Shown here: positions 34,249 through 43,310 of the stretch, piece after piece
Layout of the letters: the number at the start of each line of letters is the position of its first letter
How positions within the stretch are numbered: position 1 is the first letter of the stretch
Source of the DNA: UBA5072 sp041737175
Lineage (GTDB): Bacteria > Bacteroidota > Bacteroidia > Bacteroidales > UBA10428
Length of the DNA stretch: 64,000 bases
NCBI GenBank assembly: GCA_041737175.1
Contig: JBGSSF010000025.1
Coordinates: forward strand, 124,001 to 188,000
Direction: 5' to 3'
Position numbers and translations under genes: made by a program
Notes under the pieces: generated by a model
Database searches by the model: none
Seen by the model: only the letters and a program-made list of their open reading frames with translations
Told to the model about the DNA's origin: nothing

Positions 34249-35397
34249 ATGACCTGTAAAAAGTCAGTAGTCCTCTTTACTATTTGCATACTGCTGTTCG
34301 ATTGTTCATCCAGGGAGAGATCAATTCCTGTAATTGATTTGCAAAATCCAACCAATGCCAAAGAGATATATTTGAGTGAAATGCTCACGGATATCTATAT
34401 GGTTAGGCTGGAAACGTTGGATGAAGCCTTACTGGGCCAATATACGAACTACCTGGTAAGTGAAAGGTTTATTATTACGATTGATAATGAAAAGATCCTG
34501 CAATTCACAGGTAAAGGGGAGTTCATAAGAACTTTGGCCAGAGCCGGCAGAGGTCCCGATGAATTTATGAGGGTAGATGCCTTCGCATTGGACAAGACGA
34601 ATGATATACTTTATATCAATCACAGAGGTGATTTAAAACACATTGTGGTTTTTGATCTTAACAAGGATGAATCCAAAAAAAGAATTCCAACGGGTGTTGA
34701 TAATGTCATCTCCCAAATGATTGTTTTAAATGATTCAGTTCTGATTATGGTTCCCCGCATGAATAAAGAATACAATTTATACTATCTGTCAACTTCAGGT
34801 AGAATTCTGGATGGAATTGCTCCGCCTATAGTAAAGGGTATTGGGTTAGAAACAAGTATTGAACGGGTGTTGAACGATGTATACTATATGCCTAAAGAAT
34901 ATGACACGCTATATACAGTTAAAGGAACCAGGAAAGAGCCCTATTGTTTTTTTTTCGTTGAGGACCGGTTTACTTTTGAAAACAATGAAGTAGGGAACTT
35001 TGTATATGTATCAGTAAACGCCCCGGGTTTTTTAATAGTCAATAAGGCACATGCAAGGATTATATTGAATAACGATGGAGAAACTTTCAGTATGAATGCA
35101 GATAAACTAACCCGTTATTGGATCAATAAAAAGGATCATTCAGTTTCTGAGATCAAAGGTTTTTATAATGACTACTTTGGAATACGGGAAGAGATTGATC
35201 CATGGAGTAACTATGTTTTCTTGAATAATGATCTTGCTTTTATCACATATCCATCATTTGATCTCAAAAAAATGATAAAGGCAACACTGGAATCAAAAAA
35301 ACTTGATGATACTGTCAGGCTTAGAATTTCAACCCTGAATGAACAAATAGGCGAAAATGATAATCCGGTGCTGGTTATTGGAAAATTAAGGAATTAA
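34249..35397 (+). CDS. 6-bladed beta-propeller lipoprotein (copy 6)
   Basis: A 382-residue lipoprotein with signal VVLFTICILLF and lipobox FDCS. Hallmarks are IYLSEMLTDIYMVRLET, LARAGRGPDEF and the end motif GENDNPVLVIGKL. It lies 67 bp after RND permease 2 on the same strand. It is the last propeller of the window; the next genes are hydrolases. Confidence 0.84.
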   Translation: MTCKKSVVLFTICILLFDCSSRERSIPVIDLQNPTNAKEIYLSEMLTDIYMVRLETLDEALLGQYTNYLVSERFIITIDNEKILQFTGKGEFIRTLARAGRGPDEFMRVDAFALDKTNDILYINHRGDLKHIVVFDLNKDESKKRIPTGVDNVISQMIVLNDSVLIMVPRMNKEYNLYYLSTSGRILDGIAPPIVKGIGLETSIERVLNDVYYMPKEYDTLYTVKGTRKEPYCFFFVEDRFTFENNEVGNFVYVSVNAPGFLIVNKAHARIILNNDGETFSMNADKLTRYWINKKDHSVSEIKGFYNDYFGIREEIDPWSNYVFLNNDLAFITYPSFDLKKMIKATLESKKLDDTVRLRISTLNEQIGENDNPVLVIGKLRN

Positions 35398-35437
35398 CTT
35401 TATACATTTGATCCGGTATATTCAAATCCCGAAACCC

Positions 35438-36331
35438 ATGAGATCCTTATTATCCATCCTTATGCTTTCCGCATCCATGCAGATAACTGCCCAACAGGTA
35501 ATTCCCCTTTACCACGGGGACATCCCAAACAGCATCCCAAACAAAATGAAAGAGGTCGCCGTGTATGACAAGGGTGTTCTGCACGGTTACCAGAAGGTGT
35601 CGGTACCCACGCTCACCGTTTTCCTTCCGCAACAGGACCTGGCAACCGGAGCCGCAGTGGTGATTTGTCCGGGAGGCGGCTACCAGCATGAAAGTTACAG
35701 GCTCGAAGGTACGGTCATTGCTGAAGCGTTCGCCCACAGAGGTATCGCTGCCTTTGTACTGAAATACAGGTTGCCCAGCGATTCCATCATGAAGGACAAA
35801 TCCATCGGACCCCTGCAGGACGCCCAGCAAGCCATTAAAATCGTTCGCCAGCGGGCTGCAGAGTGGAAAGTCGATACGGGCAGGATCGGCATCATGGGCT
35901 TTTCGGCCGGAGGCCACCTTGCTTCCACAACCGGCACGCATTACAACAAATCCTATATACCGAATCCTGAAAAAGTAAATTTGCGGCCTGATTTTATGAT
36001 CCTGGTGTACCCGGTGATCAGCATGACCGACAGCCTTACCCACATGGGATCGCGGCATAATCTGTTGGGCAGGAATCCAACTGCAGAACAGATACAGCTT
36101 TTCTCCAATGAATTGCAGGTTACATCCGGTACACCTCCGACCTGGCTTACCCACACGGGCGATGATACAGCTGTTCCGGTCGATAACAGCATCCGGTTTT
36201 ACCAGGCGCTGATCAAAAAGAAAGTGCCCGCCGAAATGCATCTTATGCCAAAGGGAAACCATGGATTTATACTCTATCTCAAACCCGAAGAATGGATGTT
36301 GCCCCTGTTTGATTGGGTAAATAAGCAGTAA
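35438..36331 (+). CDS. Secreted alpha/beta hydrolase, esterase/acetylxylan-esterase-like
   Basis: A 297-residue enzyme with signal peptide MRSLLSILMLSASMQITAQ; the ATG at 35438 is preferred over the upstream TTG at 35408. It has the oxyanion motif CPGGGYQHES, the nucleophile elbow GFSAGGH, an Asp in THTGDDTAVPVDNS and a His in MPKGNHGF, so the catalytic triad is complete. The family (BD-FAE/AXE-like) removes acyl groups from sugars or feruloyl esters. Its nearness to the sulfated-glycan locus suggests it helps deacylate polysaccharide. Confidence 0.85.
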   Translation: MRSLLSILMLSASMQITAQQVIPLYHGDIPNSIPNKMKEVAVYDKGVLHGYQKVSVPTLTVFLPQQDLATGAAVVICPGGGYQHESYRLEGTVIAEAFAHRGIAAFVLKYRLPSDSIMKDKSIGPLQDAQQAIKIVRQRAAEWKVDTGRIGIMGFSAGGHLASTTGTHYNKSYIPNPEKVNLRPDFMILVYPVISMTDSLTHMGSRHNLLGRNPTAEQIQLFSNELQVTSGTPPTWLTHTGDDTAVPVDNSIRFYQALIKKKVPAEMHLMPKGNHGFILYLKPEEWMLPLFDWVNKQ

Positions 36332-36334
36332 TAC

Positions 36335-37585
36335 ATGATGAAGAGCCGGAAAACATTCTCCTGTATTTTCGGTGTATACAGCACATTGCCTCAGCCTTTA
36401 CGGGGTAACGTGATTAAACTCAATGTGATCAAGTTTTCCAAATGGTTCTCACTGGTAATGCCTATTATCGTGCCGTTTTACCAGGAGAATCATTTGTCCA
36501 TCACGGAGATCATGGTCCTCAAATCGGTTTATTCGGTTGTTATTATTGCCCTGGAAGTACCCAGCGGATATTTTGCCGATGTGCTGGGAAGGAAGAAAAC
36601 CCTGGTGACCGGCGCTTTCCTGGCTTCCTTGGGATTCCTGGTATATTCACTGACCCACTCATACATTGGATTTATGATGGCGGAAATTGCCCTTGGGGCG
36701 GGACAAAGTTTCATTTCCGGTGCTGATTCGGCCATGCTGTTTGACACGCTTGCCTCCGGTAAACGTCAGCATGAGTACAGCCGATATGAAGGTATTAATG
36801 CATCCGTAGGTAATTTTTCAGAAGCTTTTGCCGGCCTTGCCGGAGGGGCTCTGGCCCTGATCAGCCTCCGTTTTCCTTTTTATTTACAGGTAGCCATTGC
36901 GTCGACTGCCATCCCGGCAGCACTCATCCTGGTGGAACCGGCAGTTACCTCAAAGAGAAGTGATTCAAGGGGTTGGCGTGATATCCTCAGCATCCTGAAC
37001 AGGATCATTCTTAAAGAAAGAGACCTGCGGTTCAACCTGCTTTTTTCCTCCATCATCGGTGCTGCAACCTTGCTGATGGCCTGGTTTGCACAACCTTTAT
37101 TTAAAAAGATGCTGCTTCCCCTGGCGCTATATGGCCTTGTATGGACCGTCCTGAACCTGATCACCGGAGGTTCTTCCATCCTGGCATACCGGATCGAGAG
37201 AAAGCTGGGTGAATCCGGTACGCTCAAAGTCATGGCCGTTCTGATCCCCCTCCTGATGATCGTTTCAGGTATCGTCCCGGCCTTCGCCATCATCCCGTTG
37301 CTGGTGTTATTCTATTTTTTGCGGGGCATTGCCACACCTGTGCTGAAGGATTACATCAACCAGCGTACCGGCAGTGAAGTCAGGGCCACCGTCATGTCGC
37401 TACGTGACCTGACGATCCGGGTTTTCTTCTCGCTCTTTGCACCACTGGCAGGCTGGATAACGGATCATTACAGTCTGGGTGCCGGACTTGCAGTTTCCGG
37501 CGGCTTTATTCTTTCCATGTCGCTGCTTACCCTCATTCTTTTTTTAAGTCATCATCGGGAAGCCGGCGAAAAGGAATCCTTTTAA
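36335..37585 (+). CDS. MFS transporter
   Basis: A 416-residue major facilitator with about 12 transmembrane segments. The loop 2-3 motif GYFADVLGRKKTLVTG is intact and an FSEAFAGLAGGALAL stretch follows in the N-terminal half. A second half-motif TVMSLRDLTIRVFFSLFAPL GW lies near residue 350. It starts 3 bp after the preceding hydrolase stop, so the two are likely co-transcribed. Substrate cannot be assigned; sugar or drug export are both possible. Confidence 0.85.
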   Translation: MMKSRKTFSCIFGVYSTLPQPLRGNVIKLNVIKFSKWFSLVMPIIVPFYQENHLSITEIMVLKSVYSVVIIALEVPSGYFADVLGRKKTLVTGAFLASLGFLVYSLTHSYIGFMMAEIALGAGQSFISGADSAMLFDTLASGKRQHEYSRYEGINASVGNFSEAFAGLAGGALALISLRFPFYLQVAIASTAIPAALILVEPAVTSKRSDSRGWRDILSILNRIILKERDLRFNLLFSSIIGAATLLMAWFAQPLFKKMLLPLALYGLVWTVLNLITGGSSILAYRIERKLGESGTLKVMAVLIPLLMIVSGIVPAFAIIPLLVLFYFLRGIATPVLKDYINQRTGSEVRATVMSLRDLTIRVFFSLFAPLAGWITDHYSLGAGLAVSGGFILSMSLLTLILFLSHHREAGEKESF

Positions 37586-37689
37586 GTTTTTTTGCTAAAA
37601 TAAAATCCTTTTGTCATACAAAAACTGCTGCAACGGGTCTTTGTAAAAAGTATATTTACATTATTAAATAAATTATAACTTTCACAATC

Positions 37690-38922
37690 ATGAAATATAA
37701 ATTTTTCAAATCACTCAGCATTGCCGCCATGACCGCTCTTGCCGGCTCAGGAAGCCTGGTTGCACAAAACGAAGCATTCACTGTTACACTGGACAAACCG
37801 GCTGACGGCATCTTTCAGGTGAGTCCGGCCATGCCGGCCGACGGGAAGTATCCCAAAGGCACTGTAGTAACGGTTACAGCAACCCCCGACGCCGGGTACG
37901 TGCTTGATGCTTGCTATTACTCGGTTACAGGACGGTGGGGAGCCATGTACTTCGAATCGATGGCCAGCCCCTTCAAGATCACCATTGACCAGGACAAGCA
38001 CATTGGCGTTTCTTTTATTGAAAAGGAAGCCGTAGCGCATATCAATATTACCCAGGATGTAGTGTATGCCAAACCCGGAGTAAAGACCCTCAAGTATGAT
38101 GTATATTCTCCGAAAGGCGCCAAAAATCTGCCCTGCATCATCATCATCCATGGCGGCGGATGGGCTACCAATACCGAAGACATTATGCGCGGCCTGGCCC
38201 GTGAACTTACCAAAGACGGCAAGTTTGTCGTTTTCAGCATCGACTACCGCTGGGCCGGCAAGTTAGACGGGGATCCCACCAACAATACGATGGCCAATAT
38301 CATTGAGGACGTATATGGCGCCATTGCCCATATTATGGAGCATGCAGCGGAATACGGCGGTGACCCGACCCGGATCGGGCTGACCGGTGACAGCGCCGGC
38401 GGTCATTTGTCGGCCGCTGCTTCAGTGATGCCCAACATGATCGGCAAAGGCGGATTCGGAAAAACTCCCGGTGTTTTTGAGTTCATGCCTTCCTACCTTC
38501 CGAAGAACAAAACTTTGGAACAGGTGCGGGCCGACATGCTGGCATCTATCAAGGCAGCCGCTCCCAGCTATGGCGTTTTCGGCGGGAGTCTGCTGAGTCA
38601 CTATTCTGAAGATCCGGCCGCTGATGACACCTGGAAAGTGGCTGTGGCTCCCCTGAACCACATCCCGAATGCTTCGGACAGAGCAGTTCCCCAATACCTG
38701 ACCCGTGGCACACAGGACTTCCTGATCAAGGATGAGATGGTGAAGGAATTTGTGGATGCCTTGGTGAAAGCCGGTCAGCGTGCGCAGTATGTCCAGGTTG
38801 GCGGTGCCGGTCATGCCTTTTTCGACTGGAAACCCGATGCACAGACCAAAGCGACTTTCTATAAGTATGGTGTTTACTATGCTGCAGAAATGAAGGCGTT
38901 TTTTACTTCGGTGATGTATTAA
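37690..38922 (+). CDS. Secreted alpha/beta hydrolase with N-terminal InlB-like B-repeat domain
   Basis: A 410-residue protein. After a signal peptide (cleavage near LVAQ), residues about 27-115 form a repeat-like beta domain with YPKGTVVTVTATPDAGYVL, the mark of the divergent InlB B-repeat/Flg_new group. Residues about 120-410 are an alpha/beta hydrolase with HGGGW oxyanion motif, nucleophile GDSAGGH and a C-terminal GAGHAFF histidine. The add-on domain probably serves surface attachment or substrate contact. The next hydrolase begins 9 bp downstream. Confidence 0.85.
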   Translation: MKYKFFKSLSIAAMTALAGSGSLVAQNEAFTVTLDKPADGIFQVSPAMPADGKYPKGTVVTVTATPDAGYVLDACYYSVTGRWGAMYFESMASPFKITIDQDKHIGVSFIEKEAVAHINITQDVVYAKPGVKTLKYDVYSPKGAKNLPCIIIIHGGGWATNTEDIMRGLARELTKDGKFVVFSIDYRWAGKLDGDPTNNTMANIIEDVYGAIAHIMEHAAEYGGDPTRIGLTGDSAGGHLSAAASVMPNMIGKGGFGKTPGVFEFMPSYLPKNKTLEQVRADMLASIKAAAPSYGVFGGSLLSHYSEDPAADDTWKVAVAPLNHIPNASDRAVPQYLTRGTQDFLIKDEMVKEFVDALVKAGQRAQYVQVGGAGHAFFDWKPDAQTKATFYKYGVYYAAEMKAFFTSVMY

Positions 38923-38931
38923 TTAGAAGTG

Positions 38932-40035
38932 ATGAAAATAATCAATTTAGTAATTTCAATGTTGGGTATGGCACTGGTAACAGTGCCTGCCCTATCCCAG
39001 GAAACCCGCGTTGACACCGGCCGCATCGCCGGCGCCATGTACCGCATTGTGATCCCTGCCAACTGGAACCACAACCTGGTGATGTACGCCCATGGTTATG
39101 AAATGCCCTCCATGCCCGGCGGACCCGCTGTGTTCCACAGTGAACGAAATAATGCAGCTGTAAAGCCATTTCTTGACAGGGGATTCGCTGTTGCCCGGTC
39201 GGCCTACCGGAAAACAGGCTGGGCCCTGGTGGAGGGCGTGGATGATACGGAAGCGCTTCGCGCTTACTTCGTTTCGAAATACGGAAAGCCTGATACCTGT
39301 TATATCACCGGTCATTCCATGGGCGGAGGCATAACGCTGGCCACCATCGAGAACTTCGCTCAGCATTACCAGGGCGCCATGCCCATGTGCCCGCTGGCCA
39401 ACCGGCCTTACCTTCAAACCAAAATGGCGCTGGATATCAATGCCGTATTTGCTGCTTTTTTTCCGGACGTATTGCCCTCTCTCGCCGATGTGACCAGTGG
39501 CAAGGCACCGGCAGTTTCATATCCTGCTGTTCAGGCAGCCATTGCAAGAGATACGGTTCTAGCTGCTGCAATCGCGAAACGCTTTGAATTGAAATCCAAG
39601 GACCTGCCTATGGTGATCATGTTCAACGACGGTGTGATCCGTGATATTTGCGGACTGGCCGGGGGAAGTCCCTTTGACAATACCAACACCCTTTATTCAG
39701 GTTTTCCAAATGATCTGGAATTAAACAGCAAGGTGGAAAGAATACCGGCGGTTCCGGGTACGGAGGATTTCTTTGACAAATATGACCGCACGGGCAACAT
39801 CAATTGTCCGGTTGTATTGCTTCATACCATTTATGATCAACTGATACCGGCCAGCATGGCCGTTGTTGCCTATGATAACATGGTGCAGGAAGAAGGCAAA
39901 CAGGATAACCTGGTGGTGGTTTATACCAACGGACAGGGACACTGCAGCTTCATGCCGGAGGAAACCGGCAAAGCTTTTGATTTGCTGAGGAAGTGGGTGA
40001 ACTCAGGGAAGAAACCTAAACCGGGGATACTGTAA
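38932..40035 (+). CDS. Secreted alpha/beta hydrolase
   Basis: A 367-residue enzyme with a signal peptide (cleavage near ALSQE). The ATG at 38932 is preferred to the GTG immediately upstream. It has an HGYEMPS oxyanion-type region, nucleophile GHSMGGG and a late HCSFMPEE histidine. The DQLIPASM segment offers the acid. It resembles the poorly characterised secreted hydrolases of sugar loci. It is convergent with the maturase gene at 40107 across a 7-bp tandem repeat. Confidence 0.8.
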   Translation: MKIINLVISMLGMALVTVPALSQETRVDTGRIAGAMYRIVIPANWNHNLVMYAHGYEMPSMPGGPAVFHSERNNAAVKPFLDRGFAVARSAYRKTGWALVEGVDDTEALRAYFVSKYGKPDTCYITGHSMGGGITLATIENFAQHYQGAMPMCPLANRPYLQTKMALDINAVFAAFFPDVLPSLADVTSGKAPAVSYPAVQAAIARDTVLAAAIAKRFELKSKDLPMVIMFNDGVIRDICGLAGGSPFDNTNTLYSGFPNDLELNSKVERIPAVPGTEDFFDKYDRTGNINCPVVLLHTIYDQLIPASMAVVAYDNMVQEEGKQDNLVVVYTNGQGHCSFMPEETGKAFDLLRKWVNSGKKPKPGIL

Positions 40036-40060
40036 ATCACCGAACACCGAACACCGATTA

Positions 40061-40104
40061 CTGTTTACTGTTTACTGTTTACTGTTTACTGTTTACTGTT
40101 TACT
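40061..40104. repeat. 7-bp tandem array, CTGTTTA type
   Basis: Six perfect CTGTTTA units followed by a degenerate one, preceded by a short CGAACACCGAACACC repeat. It fills the gap between two convergent genes, so no promoter is expected there. Confidence 0.9.
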
Positions 40105-40106
40105 TT

Positions 40107-41351
40107 TTACCATTCACCCCCATACTCCCTATACCCCCTCGCCCACGCCATCACATTGGCCGGGGCTCTTTTGGCGGCCAGTTCGTCTCCCATGTATTGC
40201 ATATAGGGATGAACGTAACTGAAAAACATCTTATAGGCTTTGCACAAATAATTCAGGCCCCTTTCCCCGTCGGGTGAAAATTCAAACCTGTGCTTCGGGC
40301 ATTCTCCGTGACAGGCAAAGCGATACTCACACTGAATGCAGTATGCCGGAAGCTTCAGCAGTTTATTCTGACCAAAAGTGAATTGTTGCGCGCTCTGGGC
40401 CATGGAACGGATAGGGGTGGTGCGAATATTTCCAAGCTGGTGATGCGGATATACGTAATGATCACATGTATACAAATCGCCATTGTGTTCCATCACCATG
40501 GCATTCCCGCATGTTTCGCTGAAAACGCATAATCCGGGAGGCTCACCGACCCAGTTGGCCAGGGTAACATCGAAGATCTGAACAAAATACCTGCCCACAT
40601 CATTACGTACCCATTCGTCAAAGATGGTGATCAGGAATTCTCCGTATTCAAAAGGATCAACGGTCCAGGGTGTGACCTGCGTGGCAGTCTGATATTCCGG
40701 TCCCACCAGTCTGATCTCGTCTTCGCCGGCATTCATGTTCATTCGTTCGACAATCGGAATGAACTGAATGTAACCGCTGCCGATCTTTTTTAAAAATTTA
40801 TAAATCTCGGTCGCATGTCGGGCATTGTCCCTATGGACCACAGTGAGGGTGTTGAATTCTACATTGAACTTTTTAAACATTTCAATGGCCGACATCACCT
40901 GGTCAAAAGACGCCTTACCGGATGCATGGGTCCTGTGCATGTCATGGATTTCCTTTGGACCGTCCACTGAGATCCCAACCAGGAAATTATGTTCATGCAG
41001 GAACCTGCACCAGTCATCGTTGATCAGGGTGCCATTGGTCTGAAATGCATTTTCGATTTTCTTCCCTTTCCCGTACTTCTGTTGAAGCTGAACCGCCTTT
41101 TTATAAAAATCGATTCCCATCAGGGTGGGCTCACCTCCCTGCCAGGTAAAAGTCACCAAAGGCACATCCTGGGATTCGATATATTGCTTGGTATAGATCT
41201 CCAGGAGTTCTTCGGTCATCCTGAAATCGCGTGTTGCGGGATATAATTTCTTCTTTTCAAGGTAGTAGCAATACGTGCAGTTCAGGTTGCATACCGGGCC
41301 GTAAGGCTTGGTCATGATCTGAAAGGCAACCGGATGTTCGAGAGAAAGCAT
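40107..41351 (-). CDS. Anaerobic sulfatase-maturating radical SAM enzyme
   Basis: A 414-residue radical SAM enzyme of the anSME type. The SAM cluster motif CNLNCTYC is at residues 21-28, followed by FTWQGGEPTLMG and the ISVDGPKEIHD region. The C-terminal SPASM part has the cysteines in CVFSETCGN, TCDHYVYPHHQLGN and ACHGECPKHRF. It converts the active-site Cys of sulfatases to formylglycine without oxygen. It lies at the end of a row of five Cys-type sulfatases on the same strand, which are its substrates. Confidence 0.95.
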   Translation of the reverse strand: MLSLEHPVAFQIMTKPYGPVCNLNCTYCYYLEKKKLYPATRDFRMTEELLEIYTKQYIESQDVPLVTFTWQGGEPTLMGIDFYKKAVQLQQKYGKGKKIENAFQTNGTLINDDWCRFLHEHNFLVGISVDGPKEIHDMHRTHASGKASFDQVMSAIEMFKKFNVEFNTLTVVHRDNARHATEIYKFLKKIGSGYIQFIPIVERMNMNAGEDEIRLVGPEYQTATQVTPWTVDPFEYGEFLITIFDEWVRNDVGRYFVQIFDVTLANWVGEPPGLCVFSETCGNAMVMEHNGDLYTCDHYVYPHHQLGNIRTTPIRSMAQSAQQFTFGQNKLLKLPAYCIQCEYRFACHGECPKHRFEFSPDGERGLNYLCKAYKMFFSYVHPYMQYMGDELAAKRAPANVMAWARGYREYGGEW

Positions 41352-41365
41352 GGGAATCTTTTAAG

Positions 41366-43249
41366 TTACTCTATGACATTCCACTTTTTCAGCAGCCATT
41401 CCGACATCAGGGCATCATAGGCATTGTACCGGGCGAACCCCGTCAGGGAAGATTTATGTTTCATATAAAACAGCCTGATGGTGTCCATGATTTCCGTGCT
41501 TTTGCAGTCAATTGCATCGATGCTGTTAAGCGCAAAGTTTCTGTCTGTCATATCGAATGACACTGTGTCCAGGAGGATGCGGTTATAAATTGCGGCAGCG
41601 GGTTTCGTTTCACCCAAACCCCACAGGGCTTCCGCTGCCAGGGTTGCTACCGCGGAGGAGGGATCCTCACCTGCACTGGTGAGTTCGGGGAGGACGGATC
41701 TGGCTCTCTCTTTTCGAATCAGCAGTCCGGTTGCTCCCCAGTATCGGATGGCGCTGTGGCTGTTGAGCAGGTATTTAACACCTGGCCCTACATCATCCGG
41801 ATTTCCCAGGACAGCCCAACCGGATGCCTGAATCAGGAGTTGGAGCGGACATGAATCCGACCGCATGTAATCGTACATCGACTGCCTGCCGGCGAACCTG
41901 TCGTAATCGGTCTCCGGGATCAAGCCCACGTCTTTGATATCGATCATCCAATGGGTCAGGGCCTTCCGCATTCTTACCAATACCTCGTGGAATGCCGGAT
42001 CTCCGGCCAGGTTATGCACCTCCCATGGATCGTTTTCCATATCGTACAGTTCTTCAACCGGTTTGGTTTGCCAGAAGGCACTTTGCACGGCATTGCATTT
42101 TCCCTCTGTGTAGGCCGTCTCCCATGATTTTGCTGAAGGGGCATTGAACAGGTAATCGAGATGTTGTCCATAAATTCGGAAAGGCATATAGTTACGTATA
42201 TACCTGTATTTCTGATCCCTGACAGCCCTTGACATATCATATCGTTCATCCATCCGGCCCCTTGTCATGAAAGCATATACCGGGTCACCCGTTTTTTTTG
42301 CGCCCATAAAAGCATAGCCCTGCATGTATTCGGGTATCGGGGCTCCAACGATGCTGAGCAGGGTAGGGGCCAGGTCTACAAAGCTGACGATACGGCTTAC
42401 CTGCTGTCCAGGTCTTTTCGCAGGGTAAAGATCTTTGAACTTTTCAGGTATGTAAATGACCAGGGGTATCCGGGTGCCGGATTCATATACATATCGCTTG
42501 CTGCGGGCAATTACTCCGCCGTTGTCACCATAATAAAAGACAATGGTGCTTTCTGCAAGGCCGTTTTCCCCCAATTCCTTCAGTAATTTTCCCACCTGGG
42601 CATCCATATCTTCCATCTTGTCATAATACTGAGCATAATCGTGCCGCATTTCTTTGGTATCGGGATGATAGGGTGCCAGTGTTATTTTAGCGGGGTCATG
42701 TCTCAGCTTTTCAACAGGAACAGGATTGTGAATACTGCTTTCATGTGTAGTCATGAGGTTGAAAACTGCAAAGAAAGGTTTACCTGCCGGCCTGTTCTTA
42801 TACGTGGCCTTATTACTGCTATCATCCCAGATCTTATTTGGATCGATACTGCCGGAATTGTAATCGGTCTTTGAATTGTTGGTGCAATAGTATCCGGCCT
42901 GGCGCAGGTATCCGGCATAGGTCCCGATCCTGTCCGACGTACTGTAATTGCTGCGCATCTGCTCATTGCCGTTGGAAGCGGCATAGGCGCCTGTAAGGAT
43001 CGAATTGCGGGCCGGGGAGCAAACCGGACTGTTGGCATAGGCACGGGTGTATAGGAATCCTTTTCCGGCCAGGTTGTCAATGTTCGGTGTGGTGGCATAG
43101 TGATTGCCATAACAGTGCAGATACCCGGCGCTGTTGTCCTCGCTGACGATCCAGAGGATGTTGGGTTTATTGCTGGTCATCTGTTGGGCCCTGACCTGGG
43201 TTGCAGGGGCAAAAACCGAAAGCAGGGCAAGGTAATTGGCGGTTTTCAT
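41366..43249 (-). CDS. S1 sulfatase with C-terminal HEAT-like extension
   Basis: A 627-residue secreted sulfatase. The ATG at 43249 opens the signal MKTANYLALLSVFAPATQVRA; the upstream frame to 43321 is rejected. The active-site motif is SPVCSPAR with Cys77. The metal-site residues are in IVSEDNSAG and YGDNGGV. The last part (about residues 500-620) has repeated helices (SHSAIRYWGATGLLIRKE, AVATLAAEALWGLGE) of HEAT type, unusual for sulfatases and known from some sulfamidase-like S1 groups. Substrate unknown. Confidence 0.92.
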   Translation of the reverse strand: MKTANYLALLSVFAPATQVRAQQMTSNKPNILWIVSEDNSAGYLHCYGNHYATTPNIDNLAGKGFLYTRAYANSPVCSPARNSILTGAYAASNGNEQMRSNYSTSDRIGTYAGYLRQAGYYCTNNSKTDYNSGSIDPNKIWDDSSNKATYKNRPAGKPFFAVFNLMTTHESSIHNPVPVEKLRHDPAKITLAPYHPDTKEMRHDYAQYYDKMEDMDAQVGKLLKELGENGLAESTIVFYYGDNGGVIARSKRYVYESGTRIPLVIYIPEKFKDLYPAKRPGQQVSRIVSFVDLAPTLLSIVGAPIPEYMQGYAFMGAKKTGDPVYAFMTRGRMDERYDMSRAVRDQKYRYIRNYMPFRIYGQHLDYLFNAPSAKSWETAYTEGKCNAVQSAFWQTKPVEELYDMENDPWEVHNLAGDPAFHEVLVRMRKALTHWMIDIKDVGLIPETDYDRFAGRQSMYDYMRSDSCPLQLLIQASGWAVLGNPDDVGPGVKYLLNSHSAIRYWGATGLLIRKERARSVLPELTSAGEDPSSAVATLAAEALWGLGETKPAAAIYNRILLDTVSFDMTDRNFALNSIDAIDCKSTEIMDTIRLFYMKHKSSLTGFARYNAYDALMSEWLLKKWNVIE

Positions 43250-43310
43250 TTGTGTTGCTTTCTCATTCCGGGTATCAAATATAGTCAATAAAGTTAATGA
43301 AGGTATCAGG

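Noticed and set aside
35450..36262. Minus-strand open frame (270 codons) opposite the esterase gene
   Set aside because: The opposite strand encodes a hydrolase with a full catalytic triad and signal peptide; the antisense frame has no recognisable motif.
40107..41351. Radical-SAM protein as maturase of the GG peptides
   Set aside because: Its motifs and its position at the end of the sulfatase row identify it as a sulfatase maturase; it is 26 kb from the peptides and on the other strand.
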